Below are positions 32,513 to 40,386 of a stretch of 43,226 nucleotides of DNA, piece after piece. The notes under the pieces were generated by a model, which searched no databases, was not told the DNA's origin, and was given only the letters and a program-made list of their open reading frames with translations. Every line of letters starts with the position of its first letter. Position 1 is the first letter of the stretch. Source of the DNA: Clostridia bacterium (GTDB lineage Bacteria; Bacillota; Clostridia; Oscillospirales; Butyricicoccaceae); contig JAFSBG010000114.1 of assembly GCA_017441945.1 (NCBI GenBank), positions 1 through 43,226 of the forward strand, written 5' to 3'. The position numbers were made by a program, and so were the translations under genes.

Positions 32513-32562
32513 TGTAGGGGAGGCGTTTCGCCTCCCGCGGACGGGGTAACCACGCCCCTACA
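32513..32562. repeat. inverted REP pair (TGTAGGGG..CCCCTACA)
   Basis: TGTAGGGGAGGCGTTTCGCC to ACGCCCCTACA: two hairpins in opposite orientation with GTAG/CTAC at the outer ends, the form of a bacterial interspersed mosaic element. Close copy at 34556-34605, on the other side of the M3 peptidase gene. Confidence 0.65.
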
Positions 32563-32624
32563 AATAGACCTCCCGAGCCTTGCGCTCAACTGAGAAAAAT
32601 TTGGCTTAATTAAATTGAAATCAG

Positions 32625-32700
32625 GACACCTCATCCGTCACACAATGTGTGACACCTTCTCCTCAAGGAGAAGGCTGCGGTGCGCCGAGGGCGTCGCACC
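32625..32700. repeat. intergenic repeat (CCTCATCCGTCACAC..GGAGAAGGCTGCGG)
   Basis: GTCACAC/GTGTGAC hairpin and CCTTCTCCTCAAGGAGAAGG palindrome; the reverse complement of the repeat type at 19986-20052. Together with the element at 32513 it fills the space between the surface-protein gene and the peptidase gene; no ORF is seen. Confidence 0.55.
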
Positions 32701-32757
32701 CTACAAGGCTAATCAGCCTGAAAGGAAAAATCTCACTGTATTCAGAATGATATAATT

Positions 32758-32789
32758 AAAAAAGACAGCCCTTACGGACTGTCTTTTTA
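32758..32789 (-). terminator. terminator of the M3 peptidase gene
   Basis: AAAAAGACAG..CTGTCTTTTT hairpin with a TTAC loop; T-rich in the minus direction. Confidence 0.88.
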
Positions 32790-32800
32790 TGTAATTGAAA

Positions 32801-34492
32801 TTACTTGTTGAGTTCTGCCATGACCTTTTCAGCGATGAACTTGAGGGAGCCTTCTTCAAATGGAACACGGAGACCTGTCTGACGAACGAGGTCAACGAAT
32901 GTGTACTTGCCGCCCTTCTTTGTGAGGTCAACATACATACGGAAGGACTTTTCAAAGTCTTCTGTGCCGATTGCCCAGAACTGGAATGCGATTGTCTGAG
33001 CGAGAACATAGTCGATGTAGTAGAATGGTGCGGAGAAGAGGTGCTGCTGGCGCTGCCATGTGCGGCCTGTTTCGTAGTATTCGATGTTATCGAAGTCCAT
33101 GAATGGACGGTAGATATTTTCAAGCTTGCGCCATTCTTCGTTACGCTGAGCTGGTGTGAGTTCAGGGTTATCGTAAACGATGTGCTGGAAGTGGTCAACC
33201 ATTGTGCCGTATGCAAGGAATGTGAGGCAGTGTTCAAGGTGGGAAAGCTTCTGCTTTGCAACATCTTCTTCGCTCTTGAAGAACTTGTGGAGACCGCCTT
33301 CTGTCATAAATTCCATTGTCATGGAGTGGATTTCAGCGATATCAAGAGTGGAGTTGTTGAGAACTGTGTTAGGATTTTCTCTGCCGAAGAATACGTTGAA
33401 GCCGTGGCCGAATTCGTGGAATGTTGTTGTAACATCAGCAGCAGAACCTGCGTAGTTGAGGAATACGAATGGAGCCTTGTGAGCTGGGATGCCTGTGCAG
33501 TATGCGCCAACCTTCTTGCCTTCACGGGAAGGAGCATCGTAGTACTTGCCTTCTTCCATGAGGTTGATGTAGTCTCTTGTTTCAGGGGAGAGTTCTCTGA
33601 AAACTTCAACAGCAGCAGCCATCATATCGTCTGCGCTTTCGAATGTCTTAGGATTGCCGTCTGCAAAGTAGAAGTCGTTATCGTAAATCTTGATCTTGCC
33701 TGCTGGCTGGCCGATTCTTTCAAGGTGCATCTGCTTTGCCTTCATGATAGCAGGAACGATATCTTCAGCGATCTGCTTGCGGAATACATCAACGTCAGCT
33801 GGTGTGAAGCAGTTACGGTTTCTGCGGATGTAGCCCAGTTCTGTGTAGTTCTTGAGGCCCATTCTCTTAGCCTGTTCTGTGCGGTTCTTTACGAGAGCAT
33901 CGTAAACGCTGTCATAGAATTCGCCGTTCTTTACATAGAAATCGGAGAGAGCCTGGTAAGCAGCCTTACGTGTTTCCCTGTCGTCAGAAGCCATGAGAAC
34001 GTTGATATCTGGAACTGTGAGAATCTTGCCGTCAAATGGAATCTGAGCTGTTGCGTTGAATTCCTGATACTTTGCGTTGAGAGCGTTTTCTTCCTGCATG
34101 AGTTCGATAACGTCAGCAGTCATGCTCTTAGCCTTGAACTGGATGTTTGTGATGAAGATGTCACCGAATTCAGCCTTGATTTCAGGGATGAAGTTGCAGG
34201 CGAGGATAGCTTCGCCGAATTCAACCATAGCCTTGTCAACAACAGGACCGAACTTGTTGAAGAACTTGTTTTCTTCGAGGTAGTAAGGGTCGCGTGTGTT
34301 GATGTTGTAGCGTGTTGTTGCGATGCTTCTCATGCTCATGTAGTCGATGAGAACATCACGGTAGCCGCGGATAGCGTCAAGAGCCTTTTCAGCTGTGTCA
34401 GCTGCCTTGAGGTCAGCTGTGAGACCGCCGAGCTTTGCTACGATAGCTTCGATGTCAGGACGAACATAAGGGAATTCTGCAAATTTTAACAT
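32801..34492 (-). CDS. M3 family oligoendopeptidase
   Basis: 563 residues, normal length for the M3B oligoendopeptidase F family; no signal peptide, so cytoplasmic. The zinc site is H359-E360-F-G-H363 (TTTFHEFGHGF) with third ligand Glu387 in LDIAEIHSM. It also has the late RTWQRQQHLFSAPFYYIDY and YVDLTKKGGKYTF segments typical of the family. It cuts peptides of up to about 20 residues, fitting an organism with four abundant peptide-binding proteins. GAGGTG precedes the ATG. Single gene with its own terminator. Very biased codon use, like the peptide-binding genes, suggests high expression. Confidence 0.96.
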   Translation of the reverse strand: MLKFAEFPYVRPDIEAIVAKLGGLTADLKAADTAEKALDAIRGYRDVLIDYMSMRSIATTRYNINTRDPYYLEENKFFNKFGPVVDKAMVEFGEAILACNFIPEIKAEFGDIFITNIQFKAKSMTADVIELMQEENALNAKYQEFNATAQIPFDGKILTVPDINVLMASDDRETRKAAYQALSDFYVKNGEFYDSVYDALVKNRTEQAKRMGLKNYTELGYIRRNRNCFTPADVDVFRKQIAEDIVPAIMKAKQMHLERIGQPAGKIKIYDNDFYFADGNPKTFESADDMMAAAVEVFRELSPETRDYINLMEEGKYYDAPSREGKKVGAYCTGIPAHKAPFVFLNYAGSAADVTTTFHEFGHGFNVFFGRENPNTVLNNSTLDIAEIHSMTMEFMTEGGLHKFFKSEEDVAKQKLSHLEHCLTFLAYGTMVDHFQHIVYDNPELTPAQRNEEWRKLENIYRPFMDFDNIEYYETGRTWQRQQHLFSAPFYYIDYVLAQTIAFQFWAIGTEDFEKSFRMYVDLTKKGGKYTFVDLVRQTGLRVPFEEGSLKFIAEKVMAELNK

Positions 34493-34555
34493 AATACACC
34501 TCTTATATATTTTATAATTGATTTTTGTTGCACAGACGAAAGTGTGATGAATATA

Positions 34556-34605
34556 TGTAGGGGAGGCGTTCCGCCTCCCGCGGGCGGGGCAACCCCGCCC
34601 CTACG
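34556..34605. repeat. inverted REP pair (TGTAGGGG..CCCCTACG)
   Basis: Nearly the same as 32513-32562: AGGCGTTCCGCCTCCCGCGG then CGGGGCAACCCCGCCCCTAC. Confidence 0.65.
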
Positions 34606-34711
34606 ATTGTTCTGCAAAGAACACCGATAGGTATACTTCATTTCTCAAACCGCCGTCCGTCTATAATTATACACTAAAAATCATACAAATGGAATATATT
34701 TTTCCAACTTT

Positions 34712-34740
34712 TTGCATAGAATTTAAAGAAAAAATATAGT
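34712..34740 (+). promoter_or_regulatory. sigma-A promoter of the lipoprotein gene
   Basis: TTGCAT at 34712-34717, 17 bp, TATAGT at 34735-34740; transcription starts only a few bases before the ribosome site. Confidence 0.65.
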
Positions 34741-34752
34741 TGTGAGGTCAAT

Positions 34753-35268
34753 ATGAATAAAAAACTGATGGTGTTTTTGTTGGTTTTGCTGGTGGGAGGC
34801 TGTAAGCACGAAACCAGCTTTGAAGATGTTCAGTCTTATTATAATGAAATGGTGAAATATCAGGGCACATATAAGTATGAAACCGACTTCGGCGGTGTGT
34901 TTGAGTTTGTCTGTCAGTACGAATATGACAGCGGAAAAGGGCGGCTTACAGTTATTTCACCTGAGGAGATAATGGGAATAACAGCGGTGACCGACAGCAC
35001 AGGGCAGTATCTTGAGTTTGAGGATATTTCGATAAAGACATATCTGCCCGATGACAGAGAAGCCGCTCCTGCTTCGGCGATTCACAGACTGATAAACGAT
35101 ATCCGCACGAAAAAGCCTCTGCTGATAACAGAGACAGAAACCCTTGAGCTTACATACGAAAGCGGTGAATACACTAAAATCGCAACACTTTCCAAAGAGG
35201 ATTACGCTATTTTATCCTGCGAAATCTTCTATAACGGCGACAGGATATTAAATATCACATTGCAATAG
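34753..35268 (+). CDS. lipoprotein, LolA-like fold suspected
   Basis: 171 residues. Lipoprotein signal LLVGGC with Cys17. The mature part has YKYETDFGGVFEFVCQYEYD, GKGRLTVISPEEIMGI and DISIKTYLPDD, a run of long strands as in LolA/GerS-like lipid-binding lipoproteins of Firmicutes. That is a structural guess, not a sequence match. It would sit on the outer face of the membrane. GTGAGGT precedes the ATG and a sigma-A promoter is just upstream. The promoter of the following gene overlaps its last codons. Confidence 0.82.
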   Translation: MNKKLMVFLLVLLVGGCKHETSFEDVQSYYNEMVKYQGTYKYETDFGGVFEFVCQYEYDSGKGRLTVISPEEIMGITAVTDSTGQYLEFEDISIKTYLPDDREAAPASAIHRLINDIRTKKPLLITETETLELTYESGEYTKIATLSKEDYAILSCEIFYNGDRILNITLQ

Positions 35269-35288
35269 AAACAGAAGTGTGGTATAAT
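35260..35288 (+). promoter_or_regulatory. sigma-A promoter of the MazF operon
   Basis: TTGCAA at 35260-35265, 17 bp, TATAAT at 35283-35288. It begins inside the lipoprotein gene and would give a leader of about 270 nt that contains two repeats. Confidence 0.65.
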
Positions 35289-35320
35289 TATTGTATATCG
35301 AAACGAAATAATACATTTCG

Positions 35321-35430
35321 GGAGGGCGTACTCCAGAGCACTAGCTTCGCGTCGCGAGCCCCTCCCCTACAGCTCTTTTTATTAAAGACGAGTTGCAGGG
35401 GCGGTGGTTCCATCCCCGCCCGTATTATTT
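35321..35430. repeat. two intergenic repeats in the MazF leader
   Basis: 35321-35371 is a partial copy of the CACTAGCTTCGCGTCGC module ending in CCCCTCCCCTACAG; 35393-35425 is a REP-like hairpin (GCAGGGGCGGTGG..CCCCGCCCG). No ORF between 35269 and 35567. Confidence 0.55.
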
Positions 35431-35567
35431 GATTAAAGTGTATGCACTGCTCACCCTACGCGCATTTTCCGCATAATATGTATCGTACAGAAAAATATTT
35501 TCTGTGATTAAATCCAATGTAATTGTGGAAAACTAAAGGCATAATCAACCTTTGGAGCGTGATCATA

Positions 35568-35948
35568 GTGGAGAATATCGGTAACATACGCAGAGGCGAG
35601 ATATATTATGCAGACCTCAGCCCTGTCGTGGGAAGTGAGCAAGGCGGAATGCGCCCTGTGCTCATCGTGCAGAACGATGTGGGCAATAAATACAGTCCGA
35701 CAGTGATAGCGGCGGCAATAACAAGCCAGCTCGGCAAAGCTCGTCTGCCTACGCATATCGAGCTTGAAGCTCAGAGCTTCGGGCTTTCAAAACATTCGGT
35801 TGTTCTTTTAGAACAGATACGGACACTTGATAAAAAGAGATTAAGAGAAAAAATGGGACGGCTTGATGAAGATGTCATGCATAAGGTCGACGGCGCAATA
35901 GCTGTCAGCATGGGGCTTCATTTTGAGCAGAACAGGGAGGAAATATGA
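35568..35948 (+). CDS. mazF: MazF/PemK-family mRNA interferase (NdoA type)
   Basis: 126 residues starting at GTG 35568, with GGAG 10 bases upstream; an earlier GTG (35559) is too close to that site. The protein follows the Bacillus NdoA (EndoA) pattern closely: [20 protein letters not shown], then Arg29 in MRPVLIVQN and Thr52 in AAAIT, the catalytic pair by position (Arg25 and Thr48 in NdoA). Such proteins cut mRNA at short motifs. Bacillus has the antitoxin gene directly upstream; here no antitoxin-sized ORF is seen between 35269 and 35567. Instead the gene downstream overlaps its stop (ATGA). The antitoxin may lie elsewhere or be missing. Confidence 0.93.
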   Translation: MENIGNIRRGEIYYADLSPVVGSEQGGMRPVLIVQNDVGNKYSPTVIAAAITSQLGKARLPTHIELEAQSFGLSKHSVVLLEQIRTLDKKRLREKMGRLDEDVMHKVDGAIAVSMGLHFEQNREEI

Positions 35949-36562
35949 AGAAAAAAGCGTTATATGCCCTTACAAGCATGCTTATCGTGGGGCTTTTTGT
36001 GGTCGGCGGCATTTCTGTAATGGCTGAATACGGCGACAGCAACGACCCGCTTATTACAAAGAGCTACATAGACAGCGTGCTGACTCCCCAGGTGGAGGAT
36101 ATGATAGATGAGGCGATTGCCGACAATAAATCTGTCATTGAAAGCTATGTCTCAAGTGCAATGACAGCCCATAAGGCTGAGATCGATAAGAAAATCGCTT
36201 CTATAAATACAGGCAATATCAATATAAATCAGTCGATGGTCGATTCGATTGCAAGCGATGTTGTGGCGCAGATAAAGAGCGAAGGTATCACTGTCGGCAC
36301 AAGCTGGGAAGTTGTCCAGATTCCTGCAGGCAAGAGCCTCATTGGTCAGGTGGGCACGGAAATTGTGCCTCGTCTCGGCTCAGCCAAGGTTTATTCCACA
36401 GGCTCTGTCGGCATTGTAAACCTTTCGGCAGGCGGTATGACAAACCCGGGCGCAGCGGTTGCGGCTAACAATCTTTATCTTGTTTCCATCGCAGACCGCG
36501 GCGTGACAGCCGGAGCAAATGGCGCAACAGTCCTTGTTTCGGGCTCTTATGTAATCAAATAG
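35945..36562 (+). CDS. hypothetical exported protein coupled to mazF
   Basis: 205 residues. Signal peptide or anchor at residues 5-27 ([22 protein letters not shown]). Then a helical, charged stretch (about 40-110, [21 protein letters not shown]) likely to form a coil, and a C-terminal strand-rich domain (about 118-205) with [30 protein letters not shown] and [11 protein letters not shown]. This C-terminal pattern is widespread in unnamed exported proteins of Clostridia; function unknown. The ATG overlaps the mazF stop codon and GGGAGGA precedes it, so the two are translated together. It is not a plausible antitoxin by itself because it is exported. Confidence 0.85.
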   Translation: MKKKALYALTSMLIVGLFVVGGISVMAEYGDSNDPLITKSYIDSVLTPQVEDMIDEAIADNKSVIESYVSSAMTAHKAEIDKKIASINTGNININQSMVDSIASDVVAQIKSEGITVGTSWEVVQIPAGKSLIGQVGTEIVPRLGSAKVYSTGSVGIVNLSAGGMTNPGAAVAANNLYLVSIADRGVTAGANGATVLVSGSYVIK

Positions 36563-36577
36563 TGAATATAAAGCACC

Positions 36578-36610
36578 GCTCCTGCATAGAAATATGCAGG
36601 AGCATTTTTT
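36578..36610 (+). terminator. terminator of the mazF operon
   Basis: GCTCCTGCATA-GAAA-TATGCAGGAGC then ATTTTTT. Confidence 0.93.
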
Positions 36611-36613
36611 ATT

Positions 36614-36747
36614 ACAGCCTTCCCCTTGATTCATACCCCAGACGGCAGGCCGCCCGGGGACCCCATTTGGGAAGGTGGCAGCCACAGGCTGACGGATGAG
36701 GTGGTGCCGAAGGCATATTGTATTGGACAATTCATGAATTGTCCTTA
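36614..36747. repeat. composite intergenic repeat with a 20-bp perfect palindrome
   Basis: CAGCCTTCCCCTT, CCCCAGACGGCAGGCCGCC..GGGGACCCC (as at 4318), GGAAGGTGGCAGCC, GACGGATGAGGTG, and finally GGACAATTCATGAATTGTCC at 36725-36744 followed by TTACA. Read on the minus strand the last part is TGTAAGGACAATTC.., a REP-like unit in which G-to-A changes in one arm are matched by C-to-T in the other. Confidence 0.55.
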
Positions 36748-36772
36748 CACAATGCGAAAAGGGAGTGAATTT

Positions 36773-37339
36773 ATGCAATATAAAGTCTTTTACAACGGAA
36801 AAGAAAAGGGCGAGGCGGCGGTTTTCAGCGAAAACGGCAGACTCACTGTAAATTACACCTGCCCCTTTGAAGAGGGCAGAGTATATAAACTTTACGCCAA
36901 GCTTAAAAACGAAAATCTCCCCTTGGGTATAATGCTGAAAAATGGCAATTCCTTTACATATAACCGCCGGTTAAATAAGGCGAAAGTCGGCATAAACGGC
37001 GAGAAAATCACGGGTTTCTATATCGAAAAATATGTTTTAGGCTCAAAAGCCACTCCGCCTTTGTCATTTTCTGCCGATGATTTTGAAAAATGTCAATGGA
37101 TAGATACTCCCGACCGCACCCTGCAAAACTGTATTGTCGAAGGGGGCGTGCTGTGCTGTGACTTTGAAAATACAACTTACATTGCCGCCGATTTGTGTGA
37201 AAATCAGCCCTTTGCTCTCGCGCCGTTTTTCTGCCTTGTCACCCCTGTCAGCCATAACGGAAAAACTCTCGCCGTAATGAAGCTCGATGGCAAAAATATC
37301 CCCACGTATCTGAATAAAAGTGACGAAAATGCGCCATAA
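36773..37339 (+). CDS. hypothetical cytoplasmic protein
   Basis: 188 residues, no signal peptide or membrane helix. The start ATG has GGGAG 7 bases upstream; the in-frame extension to 36626 would translate repeat DNA and is rejected. The N-terminal third looks strand-rich (YKVFYNGKEKGEAAVFSENG, VNYTCPFEEGRVYKLYAKL). Four cysteines are in the C-terminal half (KCQWI, NCIVEGGVLCCDF), and LAPFFCLVTPVS is somewhat hydrophobic. I do not recognise a family. It lies 32 bases before the first CotF-like gene and could share its transcript; a role in sporulation would be speculation. Confidence 0.7.
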   Translation: MQYKVFYNGKEKGEAAVFSENGRLTVNYTCPFEEGRVYKLYAKLKNENLPLGIMLKNGNSFTYNRRLNKAKVGINGEKITGFYIEKYVLGSKATPPLSFSADDFEKCQWIDTPDRTLQNCIVEGGVLCCDFENTTYIAADLCENQPFALAPFFCLVTPVSHNGKTLAVMKLDGKNIPTYLNKSDENAP

Positions 37340-37371
37340 TATGTGCAGAAAATTAAAACGGAGGTATTTTT

Positions 37372-37557
37372 ATGATTCAGCTTACAACCAAAGAGCTGTC
37401 CACACTTTCCGAGCAGCTTGCAGGCGAGCAGTCGCTCATTGCAAAGTACAACAGACTTGCCCAGGAAACTCAGGACCAGAATCTCAGCATGAAGTTTACA
37501 GAAATTGCCCAGCGCCACCAGTCACACTATGATATTATGTTCGCGTATCTCAGATAG
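37372..37557 (+). CDS. small CotF-like helical protein
   Basis: 61 residues, all helical: STLSEQLAGEQSLIAKYNRL, a short turn QETQDQN, and MKFTEIAQRHQSHYDIMFAYL. Layout and residues resemble a half of a CotF/ferritin-like spore coat protein (helix pair with conserved E..H positions). ACGGAGG precedes the ATG. It is 9 bases before the next gene, whose product has the same design, so the two probably assemble together. Expression during sporulation is expected from the family; I did not find a clear sporulation promoter. Confidence 0.75.
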   Translation: MIQLTTKELSTLSEQLAGEQSLIAKYNRLAQETQDQNLSMKFTEIAQRHQSHYDIMFAYLR

Positions 37558-37566
37558 GGAGGAAAT

Positions 37567-37812
37567 ATGGATAAGAATCTTTTGTCAGATGCTCTGCAGA
37601 GCCAGAAATTCGCCACAAGTATGTACAACATGGCGGCAGGTGAGTGCGAGGACCCTCAGCTCAGAACAACTCTTATGAATATTCTCAGCGAGGAGCACGA
37701 TATTCAGAACGACATCTTCACAATTATGAAAAATCAGGGCTTCTATCCAATAAAGCAGGCGACAAACCAGCAGGTTATGGAAGCGAGAACACAGCTCGAG
37801 CAGGGCTGCTAA
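37567..37812 (+). CDS. CotF-like spore coat protein
   Basis: 81 residues with the Coat_F family pattern: LLSDALQSQKFATSMYNMAAGECEDPQLR, LMNILSEEHDIQNDIFTIMKNQGFYP, and a tail QQVMEARTQLEQGC. Coat_F proteins form part of the spore coat of Bacilli and Clostridia and share the ferritin-like helix bundle. GGGAGGA precedes the ATG. Second gene of the pair starting at 37372; a terminator follows. Its presence supports an endospore-forming host or an ancestor that was one. Confidence 0.85.
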   Translation: MDKNLLSDALQSQKFATSMYNMAAGECEDPQLRTTLMNILSEEHDIQNDIFTIMKNQGFYPIKQATNQQVMEARTQLEQGC

Positions 37813-37817
37813 GTAAG

Positions 37818-37846
37818 AAAGGACAGCTACAGCAGCTGTCCTTTTT
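37818..37846 (+). terminator. terminator of the CotF-like pair
   Basis: AAAGGACAGCT / AGCTGTCCTTT with a 5-nt loop and T-run. Confidence 0.92.
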
Positions 37847-37848
37847 GA

Positions 37849-37992
37849 GTGTCGAAAAGGTATTTTCGACACTTCAAGTGAAGTAGGCTTCACTTGAGTT
37901 TACATCGGTCTGCGCGCACGCCATGCGTACACTTGCCCGATAGCGGTGCAAAAATCCATGCGCATGTCCCGGATTTTTGCGGATTTAATAGG
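37849..37992. repeat. multi-hairpin intergenic element, copy B
   Basis: 144 nt, starting directly behind a terminator as copy A at 14173 does. GTGTCGAAAA/TTTTCGACAC, then TCAAGTGAA/TTCACTTGA (in copy A a different palindrome), the TCGG..CCGA block with GCGCGCACGC, CAAAAATCC/GGATTTTTG, and CGGATTTAATAGG. Confidence 0.7.
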
Positions 37993-38017
37993 TTTGCGCC
38001 CACGGGCGCACAAAGTG

Positions 38018-38112
38018 TATAATTACAAGACTATATAAGAGTTATATCACAATATTTATTTTAAAATTTTGTCAATATGAAAAAGGACAGTCTTACGACT
38101 GTCCTTTTTATG
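38018..38112 (+). ncRNA. possible small RNA or orphan terminator unit
   Basis: TATAAT at 38018-38023 (weak TTGCGC -35 at 37994) and a strong terminator at 38080-38109 (AAAAAGGACAGTC-TTAC-GACTGTCCTTTTT) with no ORF between. A transcript of about 80 nt would result. The terminator could instead stop read-through from the left before the molybdoenzyme gene. The rest of 37993-38170 shows a GCGCCC/GGGCGC palindrome near 37995 and AT-rich sequence. Confidence 0.3.
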
Positions 38113-38170
38113 TCGCATACAAATATTGGGTTTTTCTATATACAAACTAAGTTTTATTTATAAAATCAGA

Positions 38171-38199
38171 TTGACGCAGACAAAAATAAGTATTACAAT
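38171..38199 (+). promoter_or_regulatory. sigma-A promoter of the molybdoenzyme operon
   Basis: TTGACG at 38171-38176, 17 bp, TACAAT at 38194-38199. Confidence 0.8.
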
Positions 38200-38244
38200 A
38201 TAAATATATAAGTATGTAAACAAGTTTGATAGAGAGGAATTAAA

Positions 38245-40386
38245 ATGGAAAATCTCGATCTTAAAGCTTTGATTGATGCAAAGATTCCTGGCGAAGAAAC
38301 AGGGATCGAAATAAAAACAGGTGTCTGCGGCTTTTGCGGCGATGCCTGCCTTGTTGACGTCTATATGAAGGACGGCAAGGTTATCAAGGTTGAAGGCAAC
38401 AAGTCTGTCAAGGGTAGTAACGGCAAGCTCTGCTCCAAGGGTGCTGCTCTCAAGCAGACACTTTACAGCCCTGAACGCCTTCTTTACCCAATGAAGCGCG
38501 TTGGTGAACGCGGCGAAGGCAAGTTTGAGCGAATCACATGGGACGAAGCTCTCACAACTATTGCCGACAAGATGAAGGAAACAAAGGAAAAGATGGGCGC
38601 GAAGCACACTATGATCTATGTCGCTCATCCAAAGTGGTTCCGTCCACAGGCAACTGAACTTGCCAACGGCTACGGCACACCAAATATCGGCACAGAATCC
38701 AGTACCTGCGCTTACGCTCTCATGATGGCATTCAAGAGCTCCTTCGGTGCAGACCAGGGTATGCCTGCTCCTGATATGAAGAACTGCAAGGCTCTCTTCA
38801 TCTGGGGTGTAAACCCAATGTATTCCAAGTCGACAACAGGCGGCGCTGCTATCCTCAAGAATAAAGAACGCGGCATGAAGCTTGTTGTTATCGACCCAAG
38901 ATGCACACCTACAACAGAGCACGCTGACATTCATCTCCGTCCATTCCCGGGCACAGACGGCGCTCTCGCTCTCGGCTTTGCACGTGTTCTCATCACAGAA
39001 AACCTTTACGATAAGGAATATGTTGAAAAGTACACAGTCGGTTTTGAAGAATACAAGAACTATGTAATGGAATTCACACCTGAAAAGGTTGAAGCTATCA
39101 CAGGCGTTCCAAAGGATGATGTCATCAAGGCTGCTCGCCTTATGGGTGAAATGAAACCTTGCCCAATCCAGATGTCTGCTTCCCCTGTTGTACATAATAT
39201 CAATGGCGTTCAGAACGCAAGAGCTGTAACACTTCTTCTTGCTCTCACAGGCTCTTTCGGCGTAAAGGGCGGCGCTTGCGCACCGGGCGGTCCTGGCGTG
39301 CCTCTCAAGGGCAAATTCTCGCCTAACGGCAAGATCAAGCGCGTCGATGCTGAAAACGACCTGAGCCATAATGACTTCCCTGCATGGGCAAAGCTTTCTG
39401 CTCATGAAATTCAGGTTACAAAAATCGCTGACTACCTTGAAGGCAAGGGCGAATACCCAATGGAAACTCTCGTTGCATTCGGCATGAACCACCATATGTG
39501 GCCTCGTGTTGACAGAGTCGAAGAAGCCCTTAAAAATATCGGCTTCGTTGCAAATGCAGATATTTACATGACAGAATCCTGCAAGTACTGCGATATCATT
39601 CTCCCTGTCCAATCCTCTCTCGAAAGAGAACAGGTTGTTGTAACAGGCGGCGACACTATCTTCTATCAGGGTCACGTTGTTGAGCCAATGGGCGAAGCAA
39701 GAACAGATATGGACATCATCACAGGTCTTGCAGAAAAGCTGGGCATCACAATCGGCGGTGATGAACCAATTTATAATAATGAAGACTACCTCCGCAAGAT
39801 GATTTCTGCTACAGGCGTAACTCTTGAAGAGCTCAAGGAAAATCCTCTCGGTGTCAAGGCAAGAAATATGACAACTCCAAAGACAACTGAGGATATCTTA
39901 AAGGTCAAGACACCATCGGGCAAGATCGAATTTGTATCTTCCGTAATCGGCTCCTGCGATAAGGAAGGCCACGAAGGCTTGCCTGTATTCCACGATTTCC
40001 GTGAAAAGCTCCCGATGGATGAGTTCCCGCTCATTCTTGCAACAGGCAGCAGAAAGCCTCAGCTCTTCCATTCAAGAAGCTACCGCCATCCATGGCTTTC
40101 TAACCTTGAAAAGTGGCCTCTCGTTGAAATCCACCCTGAAGATGCTGAAAAGCTCGGCATGGCAGACGGCGAAGAAGTTATCGTCGAAACACCAATGGGC
40201 AAGCTCGACGTGACGGTTGCATACACAACATCAAACCTTAAGGGTGTTGTCAATGTATACCATGCCCTCGGCGATAAGGATATCAACTATATTATGGATG
40301 ACACATATCTCGATCCTATCTCCGGCTTCCCGGGATACAAGTCATATTGCTGCCGTCTTTTGAAAAAGGAGAAGTGCCATGAGTAA
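38245..40386 (+). CDS. molybdopterin-dependent oxidoreductase, catalytic subunit (DMSO reductase superfamily)
   Basis: 713 residues. An N-terminal [4Fe-4S] motif C28-x2-C31-x3-C35-x27-C63 is followed by the molybdopterin domains (ITWDEAL, FIWGVNPMYSK, VVIDPRCTPTTEHADIHL, PGTDGALALGFARVLI) and a C-terminal cofactor-binding domain (LPLILATGSRKPQLFHSRS-like segment, LGMADGEEVIVETPMG). Cys155 in ESSTCAYA is at the place of the metal ligand, as in formate dehydrogenases and thiosulfate/polysulfide reductases. There is no twin-arginine signal, so the enzyme is cytoplasmic. Substrate cannot be told. An iron-sulfur partner gene overlaps the end, and mobA is downstream. GAGAGGA precedes the ATG. Confidence 0.94.
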   Translation: MENLDLKALIDAKIPGEETGIEIKTGVCGFCGDACLVDVYMKDGKVIKVEGNKSVKGSNGKLCSKGAALKQTLYSPERLLYPMKRVGERGEGKFERITWDEALTTIADKMKETKEKMGAKHTMIYVAHPKWFRPQATELANGYGTPNIGTESSTCAYALMMAFKSSFGADQGMPAPDMKNCKALFIWGVNPMYSKSTTGGAAILKNKERGMKLVVIDPRCTPTTEHADIHLRPFPGTDGALALGFARVLITENLYDKEYVEKYTVGFEEYKNYVMEFTPEKVEAITGVPKDDVIKAARLMGEMKPCPIQMSASPVVHNINGVQNARAVTLLLALTGSFGVKGGACAPGGPGVPLKGKFSPNGKIKRVDAENDLSHNDFPAWAKLSAHEIQVTKIADYLEGKGEYPMETLVAFGMNHHMWPRVDRVEEALKNIGFVANADIYMTESCKYCDIILPVQSSLEREQVVVTGGDTIFYQGHVVEPMGEARTDMDIITGLAEKLGITIGGDEPIYNNEDYLRKMISATGVTLEELKENPLGVKARNMTTPKTTEDILKVKTPSGKIEFVSSVIGSCDKEGHEGLPVFHDFREKLPMDEFPLILATGSRKPQLFHSRSYRHPWLSNLEKWPLVEIHPEDAEKLGMADGEEVIVETPMGKLDVTVAYTTSNLKGVVNVYHALGDKDINYIMDDTYLDPISGFPGYKSYCCRLLKKEKCHE

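Noticed and set aside
32795-34489. 564-codon plus-strand frame opposite the M3 peptidase
   Set aside because: Mirror frame of a highly biased gene whose HEFGH site and family length settle the coding strand.
36626-36772. N-terminal extension of the gene at 36773
   Set aside because: The extra 49 residues would translate an intergenic repeat; a good ribosome site precedes the ATG at 36773.
38158-39675. 505-codon minus-strand frame opposite the molybdoenzyme
   Set aside because: Mirror frame; it ends in the promoter region of the sense gene.
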